Below, piece after piece: positions 1 through 10,510 of a DNA stretch of 64,000 nucleotides. The notes beneath the pieces are model-generated. The model saw only the letters and a list, made by a program, of their open reading frames with translations, did not search any database and was not told where the DNA came from. The position numbers and the translations under genes are program-made. Position 1 is the stretch's first letter. Each line of letters begins with the position of its first letter. Source of the DNA: Trichopria drosophilae. Lineage: Eukaryota; Arthropoda; Insecta; Hymenoptera; Diapriidae. The stretch is from NCBI GenBank assembly GCA_030407085.1, contig CM059582.1:198632001-198696000 (forward strand), in the 5' to 3' direction.

Positions 1-183
1 ATCGTGAAAGACGTAATTTGCACAGGCAAAACCAGAAAGATCGAACTGTTCGAGGTCGCTCTATTCATAGTTTCGCTCGACTCATTTCGCTTGCGAGAAA
101 CGAAATTCAGAGTACAGGTAATGTCAGTAGCGTAATCGTACACGCACTACAGATTTCCACATTTTATGAAATATGATATATAA

Positions 184-690
184 AGGTTTTTGGGGTCGCT
201 GATTACGAATCTGAGCTCAGATTTTGGAAATTCAAAATGGTGGATCCAATATGGCCGACCAAAATGCAAAAACATATTGGATCGAGATGAAACTGGGTAC
301 TCGGGGATTTTTGAGGTCGCTGATTACGAATCTGAGCTCAGATTTTGGAAATTCAAAATGGTGGATCCAACATGGCCGACCAAAATGCAAAACATACTGG
401 ATCGAGATGAAACTGGGTACTCGGGGATTTTTGAGGTCGCTGATTACGAATCTGAGCTCAGATTTTGGAAATTCAAAATGGTGGATCCAATATGGCCGAC
501 CAAAATGCAAAAACATCCTGGATCGAGATGAAACTGGGTACTCGGGGATTTTTGAGGTCGCTGATTACGAATCTGAGCTCAGATTTTGGAAATTCAAAAT
601 GGCGGAATTAAGATAGCCGTCAAAAATATAAAAATTACCTGATGAAAGTGGATACTTGAGTTTTTGGGGTCGCTGATTACGAATATGAAT
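184..690. repeat. Tandem repeat, unit about 120 bp
   Basis: The motif GTCGCTGATTACGAATCTG recurs at about 195, 316, 436 and 557, giving periods of 121, 120 and 121 bp, with a partial unit near 668. Each unit also contains an AAAATGGTGGATCC-like and a GGCCGACCAAAATGC-like block. Open frames run through it on both strands only because the unit length is often a multiple of three; I do not regard these as genes. Related copies occur near 9560-9900, 22190-22690, 48060 and 56160-56340. Confidence 0.9.
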
Positions 691-721
691 TCAGATATAA
701 AAATTTTAGTTTTTCAGATTT

Positions 722-911
722 TGAATTTTCAAAATCTGAGTTCAGATTCGTAATCAGCGACCCCAAAAACCCCAGAGTACCCAGTTTCATCTGGATCAAG
801 CAACTTTTTACATTTGGGTCGGCCATATTGGATCCGCCATTTTGCATTTCCAAAATCTGAGTTCAGATTCGTAATCAGCGACCCCAAAAACCCCCGAGTA
901 CCCAGTTTCAT
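722..911 (-). repeat. Inverted copies of the 120-bp repeat
   Basis: About one and a half units of the same family in the opposite orientation to 184-690, with the key motif on the minus strand at about 742-762 and 864-885. Together with the plus-strand array they make a head-to-head arrangement able to fold back. Confidence 0.8.
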
Positions 912-3072
912 GAAAAATGGTTCATCAGAAAAATGTGTACCGCAAAGGGTTAAAGTACGTAATAATACTAGGGATGAGTTTTCAAACTGAATTCATAACC
1001 ACGATATGTAATTTTGTCGTAACTTCTTAATAATGGTCGTAAAATATCTGAAGGAGAAATTCGAGAGGGTGGCTGAAAATGAATCGAGATCCAGGAAAGA
1101 CAAAAGTACACAGTCAGCGCAGATTAAAGGAAGAATAAAAGCCTGGAGAACAATATATAAGAGAGAAATGGAGAAGAGAATCGTCGATATCGTCGGACAC
1201 ATCTTCCTGCTTCACGACTGCAGCAGAGATTGAGTCAGGTTTTCCACATTGCCGCAGCATCCGCGATGCTCCGTAAATTTGCTTTTTCTATTAGCGGCAG
1301 ACGGCCCCAGATAAATGCGAGGAAATTATTCGACGTCAGTGTATATAAACCAAGCTACGTGTCTGCTTGCTTGGAATAGAAATAAGCTAATCGACGATTT
1401 TCACATAGAGAGGCGCTCGGGTAATCGATCAGATTGTCGAATCGGACAGCCCCTTATTCTAGTATAAGAACGAGTAAAAAGTCTGATGGAGATTAAAGTG
1501 GAATCAATCTTCGAATTAGAGCGAAACGGGAAAAAGATTCATGCAATTAGTGTTAATTTTAATGCCGAGAACCCAGGGCGATCGAAGTCCTTAGTTGATC
1601 CACTATCTGGAAATGGGGAAATTTCCTTTGATATATATTCGTCGACCTCGAGAAAAGTAAGGCACATTGTATTAAAACTGAAGAAAATTTGTAATTGAGG
1701 GTAAAACTGTTTTTATAACGAATATTTCGGTATTTGTCTAAATTTAAAATAGTACATTCGATATAAGAATTAAATTCAATAGAGTGAGGATATCAACAAT
1801 TTGTAGTGGATGATGATGATGAATGATGTCTAAAATAAGGACAGGCAACACCAGATAGTTCTTAATAGTATCTTAGATATTATACTTACTATCTTAATGT
1901 TTGAAACAAATTTATAACCGACAGATTGGTCAGAATTAGGTCGAAAATAGGGGAGAATTTCCTACATATTACCAATTTTTGACTTATTATAGGTCCATTT
2001 TACCACATTTGGACTACGACATAATGGTCAAAATGCCTTAGGTTACCAAATTTCGACCATCAAAATACTTCCACTTTAGTCCCATCTTACCGTAATTCGA
2101 CTTCTATTTTAGGTAAATAAGCCATGGTCGAGAAAATATCTCGCCCTGATGGAATTTTATGTTGCTGCTTAGGATGGAAGGATCACTGACACTAAAAGCT
2201 GAGCTAGTAACCATAACTATAATTACATTAATAGTTAATATTAGGATGTCGATTATCCTTATCTTAACATCTAGTTTTCTTGTGCAATACCAGCATAGAG
2301 AGCAATTTCCATGGAAAATGACTGTGTTCGGCACCTGGTGTAAAGTTTATGGAAGTATTTAACGATAAAGATAAGAAATATTGCAAATCTGATCAGGACT
2401 CTTTGCAAGAACTGCTAAAATATTTTCTGTAGACTTTGGGGAAATTGTGTTAACAGCAGTGTAAAATTTTTGATACATCGTATTTTTTTTTTTGTTGCAA
2501 CTCAAATAACCCCATGCAGTTTAAGCATTTTCGAAGTGCAGCGCCGTAATTATTCCTGTTCAATTTCGTAAAACTTTAGCGAAAGTTGTTGAGCATAGGT
2601 CCTTATTACTTAGAAGCTTAGTCGGTTTTAGACGATTTACAATTACGTAAGTATATAAATTGTTCATTTTTACAATGTTTAAATAAAATTGTCATCAACT
2701 CCTATTATGTTACAAATTATACCGATGCTTCCTGTAAGCAGAAAATTGTGATCAAAAAAGATTGTAAGGCTTACAACCATACAAGCTTTATATGCAGTAG
2801 TCATCGGTATAACGTGTAAGCTTACAGGGAATATCAATAAAGCTTTTATGGTCATAGGAACAAGGACGCTACTCATAGGTTTACAAATCTATTTTGATTA
2901 TAATTTTATGCATGGAACATGGATCGTTGTAACTTGCATGTTTATAGTAGATGTTGATGAAGCTTTTGCAGTTATACAAGAAACGTACACAATGTCAATA
3001 CCTGTTGCATGCATAACAAACTGTATATAATCATTAACGCCACTAACAAAGAAAAGTGACAAACGTATTAGT
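912..3072. other. Intergenic stretch, no supported gene
   Basis: Two short open frames (1033-1233, 1486-1698, both plus) start with ATG and are somewhat less AT-rich than their surroundings, but I recognise neither product and see no splice or polyadenylation context that supports them. A segment at about 2098-2180 has a diverged copy at about 20840-20920 (shared block TTTTAGGTAAATAA followed by TGGTCGAGAAAA), so it is probably a dispersed repeat. Nothing else is seen. Confidence 0.5.
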
Positions 3073-3200
3073 ATTTAATTTAAAGTATTGGTGTTATATT
3101 GAGGAGTTTAAAAAAAATTTAAGGATAATAATACGTAAAAAAAGGAGTGTAATAAAATAAAATGGATAATAAAAGAACATTTTTAAATAAATAATAAAAT

Positions 3201-3232
3201 GACGTTTCGACCCTGATTCGGGTCCTCTTCAG
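3201..3232 (-). ncRNA. Hammerhead ribozyme-like core, left arm
   Basis: On the minus strand the order is CTGAAGA, a stem GGACCC / GGGTC closed by a short loop, then GAAAC and GTC. This matches the catalytic core layout of type I hammerheads (CUGANGA, stem II, GAAA, short stem III, NUH). The ACGT between the core and the cleavage position is self-complementary, as in ribozymes that work as dimers. Stem I pairing looks poor, so self-cleavage is uncertain. Confidence 0.5.
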
Positions 3233-3649
3233 AAAGAGTGTGATATATAGGTGGAAATTCGCCGTATTTATACAAATCACAGAACATAGAGATGTGTATG
3301 TATTAATGTTTAGTACCGAGAAAAATTTGAATCTATACACCCCATGTCTTACAAAAGAGGCATGAAATTGACAGAGCCACTAAATTATCATCCACTGATT
3401 TTCATAACAAAAATTTTAAGCATTAATTAATCGGTATATAAAAAACAGTTACAACATCTAGGTTCAAATAATATTAACGTAACGTACAATAGTGACGTAC
3501 TTAATAAAACAGTAAGTTACAGAGAATTGGATTTATTAATTTAGAGAAGCTTACAGAGAATTTAACAAAAATGTTCGAAAAATCAAAACATTCGAGTAGT
3601 TGCAACACCTTTTAAAACAAACATCGCTAAAATTAAACCAGCATAAGAT

Positions 3650-3892
3650 ATGTTACCTTTTGGTAAACAAAGTAGAGTCATCTACAAAATACCGTACTTA
3701 CATTGTAATAAATCGTATATAGGACAGACCTACAGGCCCCTCGAGACCAGGCTAAAAGAACACAAAAACAATATTTTTGCCAAAAAAAAAAACGAACAGC
3801 ATTCTGGTTTAACACCACACCCATTAGAAAGGGGTCACGATTTTGATTACAATATTATTTATCAAAAAAGGAGAAAAATACTGGGAATATAA
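3650..3892 (+). pseudogene. GIY-YIG endonuclease fragment of a Penelope-like element
   Basis: An 80-residue open frame has the diagnostic N-terminal GIY-YIG layout: VIYKIPYLHC, then SYIGQT a few residues later, then a basic helix with LETRLKEHKNN. In Penelope-like elements this domain lies at the C-terminus of the polyprotein and nicks the target DNA. The paired cysteine/histidine positions before YIGQT resemble the CCHH feature of this class. In-frame stops lie just upstream, the reverse transcriptase is missing, and the downstream end is abrupt, so this is a relic and not a functional gene. The ATG at 3650 is only the first in the open stretch and has no special meaning. Confidence 0.75.
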
Positions 3893-4089
3893 GATTTTAA
3901 GTATCACAGCTTACAGAAGTTTATCACCAGTTCATTAATCAAACGCGTTTCTCTTACATATATTTAAACTCCTTGCAAATTTAACGTTCTATTCCATTTT
4001 TTCTCGGTACTAAACGCCAATACATACACATCCCTATATTCTGTGATTTGTATAAATACGACCAATTTCTATCGTTTCTCACACTCTTT

Positions 4090-4121
4090 CTGAAGAGGAC
4101 CCCAATCAGGGTCGAAACGTC
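4090..4121 (+). ncRNA. Hammerhead ribozyme-like core, right arm
   Basis: Plus-strand copy of the same motif: CTGAAGA at 4090-4096, stem II GGACCC / GGGTC with a six-base loop, GAAAC, then GTC. It differs from the left-arm copy by a loop base while the stem and catalytic blocks are kept. The two cores point in opposite directions because they sit in inverted arms. Confidence 0.5.
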
Positions 4122-4482
4122 ATTTTATTATTTATTTAATAATTTTCATTTATTATCCATTTTATTTTATTACACTCCTTTTTTTACGCATTATTATCCT
4201 GATTTTTTTTTAAACTGATCAATGTAACACCAATACTTTAAATTAAATTTTAACTGGTAGATATTCAAAATAATTGTACAATGTATCGTACAAGTATTAT
4301 TAGGATTCGAATTAAAATTAGTCGAAATTTGACTCTGTAACCTATCCAATTTGACCGTTCTGTGGAACATGAATTTTTCTGGTGCTATTACCAAAAATTA
4401 TACTGCGCTGTGAACCACAAATTTTTTCTGGTCCTAATAAAATAAATTTTACATTTCTCTTTAGAAAAATTCGTAACTTTAA

Positions 4483-5171
4483 CCTTTAGACTGCCGGAAA
4501 ATCAATATTTTGACGCATCATATAAACTTGTTTAATGCTTATTTTTAGACTAAAATATATATTAATTTATTATTATTTTCACTTATTAAAATCATTTAAG
4601 ATAAATTTACCCCTCCACACACCTTTTTACCTACCCCAAATCCATTAAATCTGTATTTTCTACATTGTACAAGTGGTCATTATTTTGTTTCCTTCAGACT
4701 ATAATTACAAGAGAATACATTTTTTTGTACTTACACTACAAAATAAATAAAACTTGAATACCATATTTTATGGGGTGGTTTTTTATTTTTAATTATTTCA
4801 GGGGTTGTTTTTGAATTTATTGTATTTTTGTCATTAGATTTGGATTCAATGTCGAAAAATATGTCTAAAGGGGTGAAATATCTTTAAAACAACCCTTAAA
4901 ATTTGACTATCAACCCTTCAAATTTAATTAAATCTACAAATTTAACTTATATAATGTTCTCAAAAAGAAAGAAGCGTTTTCTACTATGAAAAATACATTT
5001 TTTTAAAATTTGAAATTTTTAACGTTAGCAGTTCCGTTTCCTGCCGGAGAATCAATATATTGACGCAGCTCATGATCTACACTTTGTGTATGATCAATCA
5101 TTGACATGAGGTGCCTTAAATACCAGTTTTCTGAGGGCGATATGCTCTTCTAAATCCCGGCAGTCTAAAGG
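4483..5171. mobile_element. piggyBac-type MITE with TTAA target duplication
   Basis: The ends are perfect inverted repeats, CCTTTAGACTGCCGG at 4483 and its complement ending at 5171. Both ends are flanked by TTAA (4479-4482 and 5172-5175), the exact target duplication of the piggyBac superfamily. The 689-bp interior has no open frame. The subterminal sequence CTGCCGGAAAATCAATATTTTG recurs directly near 5040 as a diverged copy, with GACGCA following in both. It must have been mobilised by a transposase encoded elsewhere. Confidence 0.85.
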
Positions 5172-5175
5172 TTAA

Positions 5176-6504
5176 TGGTAATATTACTTTGCCAACAAGA
5201 TGCACATTTGTTGGACAACACGGTAATATTGCAATCGATTTGGGTACACTTTTTAAGTGAAATTTCTCTCCGCGAATGCATGTCGATGATGACTGGACCC
5301 ACATGAAAATATGCTCATAACCAAACCGAAAGGGTGCAACTACACCGAATCATAGTATTGAATTGATCTTCTCTGTTACTTATAAATGAAAATCATAGGA
5401 ATAACGAATCTTCCATTGTATAAAATATAAAAATACCTTTAAAGAGATCTTCTACATTTATTATACGACCCAATTATGGAAAACTGCAGTGCTGTACAGG
5501 GTATCAGATAAAAGCCTCAGGGAAAGACAATAAGGAAATAGGAGAAGGGAAGAATATCCAGTTTTTAAATGAAATTGTACATAAGGATACGCAAATGGTT
5601 CTTGATGCAAACCTTATCGAAATAAGAAATTGGTATCGACTAATTTAGTTACTATAACAAGGTACCCTCTCAGGTACGTTACTTGAATTTATTTCAAACT
5701 TAGTTTATTAAAAAGATATCATAATTGATACAAATTCGTCATTAAATATGGAGCAATAAATTAGAAGAAACAAAATATCGACACAAAAAACTCTAGCAAA
5801 TCATCACTTTGATCATTTGGAACTCAATATCCGAGACATTTCCGGAGTCGCGGAATATGAATATGTTGTTAGATTTCAAAAATTGTATTTGGAGAACTGA
5901 ATGTGGCGGTGGACTTTTTTAAAAAACAGCAAAGATTTTATTGATACTTGTTTCTAGCGATGCCAAATTTCTAACAATTGCATTGGACTTTAAATAGTAT
6001 TAGAGAAGTATTAAAAATGCAAAACTCTGTGGAAATAAATTGAACTCAGATATTCGTTTAATAAAAATAAGAATATACATGGGGAAAATACACTAATAAA
6101 TTAATTACATCTTTTACTTTAGAAATAACGTAATTCTTCTTTTATTCGATGCCAGTTTGACAAACATGGAGATCAACTAAGAAATGATCATCACAAAAAC
6201 TCTTTTTGCAACGACTACACTTCGCCATCTGTACATTGATACATTACCATTATTTATTTATGTATTCATGAAAACAAAATGAACAGGATTTTCAAACAAA
6301 TAGAGTCAATTTACAAGTCCAGCTTTAAACCAGTCATATTGATACTTTGCTCTGTATGTCTCAGTAAAGAAAGCAGATCTTAGACCAGAATTGGAGCTTC
6401 ATCATATTGTATCACTGGTGTAAAATGATATTAATATTGTGGAGAATTATAAAATCCTTCACTTTTCGGAATCAGCACCTCCAATAAAAACAAAAGTAAC
6501 GAGT
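5176..6504. other. Intergenic, nothing recognised
   Basis: AT-rich sequence with short open frames only. I see no conserved coding frame, RNA gene or delimited element. Confidence 0.5.
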
Positions 6505-6680
6505 TTCAAGCGAATTCGATGAAATTAATTTTTTATCGTCTTTAAGCCGTTAATTTGTTTTGTACGATTGATGGCACCAACTTTAATGCGCAATTTTCAT
6601 CAAATATAACCTTTGATGTGCTAAATTTTAACCGGATCCAAGTGACGTACCTGAGAAGGTACCCTTGTAAGCTTTGGTCT
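6505..6680. repeat. Dispersed repeat, copy A
   Basis: Shares several blocks in the same order and orientation with 48595-48775, including GAGTTTCAAGCGAATTCGATG, ATGGCACCAA, CAATTTTCATCAA and AACCG followed by AAGTGACG/GAGTGACG. The family has no recognisable coding capacity. Confidence 0.65.
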
Positions 6681-6749
6681 GAGCCTTCAGTGTTCGAAAT
6701 CAACAACAGGTGTTTAAGCGTTAGAACCAACCAGTATGTCAAATTTTGA

Positions 6750-7324
6750 TGCTTTCATGGAACCTTAAAATGGCTGCGTTCACGTTCAATGCGACATTGT
6801 ATATCCACAAAGTACACCGAAAGAAATAAAACGCCAAAGCGGCTTTTGCCTATGGAGTAGATACAGCGTTTAAATCGTAAAAGAGCAATTCAAATTCGAA
6901 ATCGTAAAATTAAAAAATATTTTTTCTATACATAATTTTTTAATGTCATTTAGAATATTTGGGCATCATTTTATAACTTTCTGATTACTTATGTGCTTTA
7001 TAGACGTCGATAAAAGTTAAAACATCAGTAACAATGTGAAAAAAAATGCTAATGAAAAACCCCGACTTGTATTTAAATAACACGGTGTGACAGTGAAAAT
7101 GGATTTTTAAAGGGACATAGTAGGGCATGAAAAATTTAAAAGAATGGAACGGTATGTTGTTTTTTCTTATATACCACTAAAAACTCATTTTATACTTCAA
7201 AAACGTTTTCCTTTTTTTAGCTTCATTAATTTTTACTCGATTCTAAAATATCTTCTTTATTAGGAAACATGAAGGTTATATTTTTTCAGCGCATAGTTAT
7301 TTACATTAAAAATGCTTTTCATAA
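6750..7324. other. Intergenic, dispersed-repeat start
   Basis: No gene. The block AACACGGTGTGACAG at about 7079-7093 recurs at about 39496-39510, and both are followed by similar text (a stretch ending ACTCATTTTA / TCTCATTTTA and AAAACCGTTTTC-like sequence). This marks another dispersed repeat family. Confidence 0.45.
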
Positions 7325-7565
7325 GTGAATACACCAAATTTTTTTCAGAATTTTTCATAAATAAATTATAATTTTGAAAAAAATTTTGAAAAAAAATTTC
7401 TCAAAATGTCATCACAAAAATCTGAAAAAAGTCCACTATATTTCTCGATTAATTCTAAGAACTTTTCATTCTTAGCATTTTTTTATAAGAGCACATTCTG
7501 TTGAGTTGGAACATTCAGAAATTTTTCAAAGAAATTTTCATTGTTAACGCCATTTTGAGGTTGTT
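7325..7565 (+). repeat. Direct copy of a palindrome arm
   Basis: This segment closely repeats about 8625-8840 in the same orientation, including TTCAGAATTTTTC, a run of TTTTGAAAAAAATTTTGAAA type, and TTCTAAGAACTTTTCATTCT. It therefore adds a third copy of the arm sequence beside the 7960-9090 palindrome. Confidence 0.7.
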
Positions 7566-7959
7566 ATAATAATGTGGGGTATAAAAGTAAAATTTTTTCT
7601 TAAAATTCAACTGATTTATGCACCATTATACACGGTTCCAATCGAATTGGAATATTCTAATAGCTCGAAAAAAATTTATAGGAACAAATAATTCCCAATT
7701 TTTTGGAATTTTTTTAAAAATTCGGCGCTATATTGGAATTCCTGATGGCTGAAACTCAATTTTGACCTCAGAATCTTGAAGAGCGACCTCGAAAACAGTA
7801 GGATATGTACCTTTCAATTGTTTTCAACGTCGAGTTTGATACGAAATACTTGATTGAAAATGAAGTATAAAAAATGCCATTTCAGGCATTAACCCGTTTC
7901 GTTCTGAAATGCCCTAAATTTTGACTTCTTTTTATTAGGTGCTTTCTCATGGAGAAAGT

Positions 7960-9090
7960 CACTCAATCATTTTGATATAACCACACCTATTGTATTTTTT
8001 CTCGAACTTTTTAAATCCGGTTTCAGATTGACCATATCTGCCGCCATTTTTTTTACTATGGCGGTTTAAACATAAAAAAATCGTGAATTTTGAAAAAATT
8101 TGTTCAAATAATCGTATTTTTGAACAGGAAACCGTGTTTGAATCAAGCTGAATCTCTGTATCTGGTGGAGTAAATAGTTATACTAAAAGATAGGATGGTT
8201 ATTAATTCACCATTCAAAATGGCGGCATCAAAATGGCGGTTCTCAGTGAACATTTTGTTGAAAAATTTCTGGACGCTCTAACTGAACAATTATGCGCTTG
8301 TTTTAAAAAATGTTAAGAATAACATATTCTTAGAATTCGCCGAGAAATTTAGTGGATTTTTTCAGATTTTTTAAATGAATTTTTGAACATTTTTTTTCAA
8401 AATTCTTTTCAAAATTGTAATTTTTTTTTCGAAAAATTCTGAACAAAATTTAGTGCATTCTCTGATGAATTCTAAGAGTTTTTTATTCGATGCATTTTTT
8501 CCCAAAAGTTTTTGAAAAAGAAAAATCTTAAACTATAATATTTGAAATTCATTTCCTCGAAAACTATCAACTTTTGGAAAGAATTGGAAAGAACAAAGAA
8601 CTCTTAGAATTTTTCAGAGAATGCACTAAATTTTGTTCAGAATTTTTCGTAAATAAATTACAATTTTGAAAAAAATTTTGAAAAAAAATTTCTCAAAACT
8701 TCATTTAAAAAATCTGAAAAAATTCCACTATATTTCTCAATGAATTCTAAGAACTTTTCATTCTCAACATTTCTTTGAAAAAGCTCGTAGCTTTTGAGAT
8801 GGATCGTCCAGAAATTTTTCAACAAAATTTTGACTGAGAACCGCCATTTTGAATGGAGAATTAATAACCATCCTATCTTTTAGTGTAACTAATTACTTCA
8901 CCAGATAGAGAGACTTAGCTTGTTCCGAACACGGTTTCCTGTTCAAAAATACGATTATTTGAAGAAATTTTTTCAAAATTCACAATTTTTTTCAGTAAAA
9001 AAATGGCGGCAAATATGGTTAATCTGAAACCGGATTTAGAATGTTCGAGAAAAAATACAATAGGTATGTTATATCAAAACGGTTCAGTGA
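7960..9090. repeat. Near-palindrome of about 1.1 kb (foldback)
   Basis: The left half (about 7960-8515) is an imperfect inverted copy of the right half (about 8570-9090), with a centre near 8525. Blocks such as AAGATAGGATGGTTATTAAT, CAGGAAACCGTGTTTG and AATACAATAGGT occur in both arms in opposite orientation. The outer margins carry AAAATGGCGG motifs. No open frame of note lies inside. As RNA it would fold into a long hairpin. Confidence 0.85.
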
Positions 9091-9559
9091 TTTTTTTCTC
9101 TGTGTTAAGAAAGATACCTTAACCCTTTAACTCCAGAATGCAAGTTTTTCATGTGCAACTTCCACCGCATAGTAGAAGCTGAAAATAATATACAGATTGT
9201 TTGGAATGTACCTAATTTACTATCTTCGAGGGGCTCTTTCGAATGGTGACTTCAAAATTTGAAAAAATTGAGTATCTACCTTTAATTTTGGCAAAAATAT
9301 GTGAAAAAAACACATTTTTCGAGGTCATTTTTGTTTTAAATTTCATTTATGTCGATACCGCGATTTCTTTGACCAGAAAAGTGCATAAAAGGTGCACAAA
9401 CTGTTTGAACTTGAAGGACATGCTGGTAGACATTTTTTATTTCACCTTGAAATATCCAAAATGGCGGCTTATTCCAAGAAATTTTTATTAAATTTTGGCA
9501 GTATGGAAATGTAGCATTTTAAACAAATTTTCACCTGAACTGTCTATCTTATAAGATGT

Positions 9560-9900
9560 TTTTGGGTATGCTAATCACGAATCTGAAATAAAAATTCCAA
9601 AATTCAAAATGGCGGCTCCAAGATGGCCGACCAAAATGCGAAAAATTACCCAAACTTTATGAAACTGGGTTCTCGGGGGTTTTCGGGGTCGCTGATTACA
9701 AATCTGGAATCAGATTTTTAAAATTCAAAATGGCGGCTCCAAGATGGCCGACCAAAATGCGAAAAATTACCCAAACTTTATAAAACTGGGTTCTCGGGGG
9801 TTTTCGGGGTCGCTGATTACAAATCTGGAATCAGATTTTGAAAATTCAAAATGGCTGCTCCAAGATGACCGACATAAATGTAAAAAATTTCTTGGAATAA
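9560..9900 (+). repeat. Tandem copies of the AAAATGGCGG / GGTCGCTGATTAC family
   Basis: Two and a half diverged units of about 120 bp with GGTCGCTGATTACAAATCTG starting near 9687 and 9807, and AAAATGGCGGCTCCAAGATG blocks. Same family as 184-911. Confidence 0.8.
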
Positions 9901-9904
9901 GCCG

Positions 9905-10510
9905 CCATTTTGAATTTTGATTTAGATATGATCTTTAAAAAATGAATTCTTTCATTTTTAATAAAAGCCATTCTATAGGGTTTAATAATGAAAACATGTT
10001 CTTTTATTAAAACCATTATACACTTGTGTAATTATGTGATGTAAAATACTGTTTTTTTTTTTCGTTACAAATCTCCTCGACACCGTTATTGCAGTATATT
10101 TGATGTAGTTCTAAGGAAAGGATATCAACAGTAGTGCACAAAAGGGTCAAGTCAAGAACTTATTTCATTTTACTGTTACAGGTCTTAACATATGAATCGT
10201 TATTAATATTAAACAATATTAATACTATTGTGAGCTTAATTTAAAACGAAGCACACTGATAGCTCTCGCACATAATGCAATCGCTAAATTTCCTTCTTTT
10301 CCCTACTCGCTTCAACTTATGTACAGAATATTTACCACTGACAATCCGTCGATTGGTCCACTTACCACGTTAATATTGTTCTAAAAGTCTCCGATTGCTT
10401 CCTTCGACTGTTATACCGAACTAAAAAGTTCTTGCAGTCACGAAGCTTCTTAAGTGTATTAAAAATCAAATAAAATCATATAAAATTCTTCAGCACTATT
10501 AACATACTCT
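9905..10510. other. 3' flank of AP-1 mu gene
   Basis: No second gene is seen. On the minus strand, downstream of the AP-1 mu stop codon, there is no clean AATAAA close by. An 11-base A run (plus-strand T run 10052-10062) lies about 450 bases beyond the stop. The 3'UTR end cannot be placed. Confidence 0.4.

Larger units (their letters stand above)
3073..4248 (+). mobile_element. Penelope-like retroelement remnant with inverted terminal arms
   Basis: Two arms of about 253 bp (3073-3326 and 3996-4248) are inverted copies of one another, and the space between them carries a GIY-YIG endonuclease fragment in plus orientation. Penelope-like elements encode a reverse transcriptase followed by a GIY-YIG endonuclease and often end in terminal repeats in direct or inverted orientation. 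Here the reverse transcriptase is absent, so this is a heavily truncated, non-autonomous copy. Both arms contain a hammerhead-like core, as reported for many elements of this class. The arms differ at scattered positions, which argues for age. Confidence 0.75.

Noticed and set aside
190..616. Open frames of 94-130 codons on both strands
   Set aside because: They are produced by a 120-bp tandem repeat whose unit is often divisible by three; the repeated peptide has no independent support.
10052..10062. A run (minus strand) as a retrocopy poly(A) tail for AP-1 mu
   Set aside because: It is short, 450 bases from the stop, has no AATAAA before it, and I found no target duplication around the gene.
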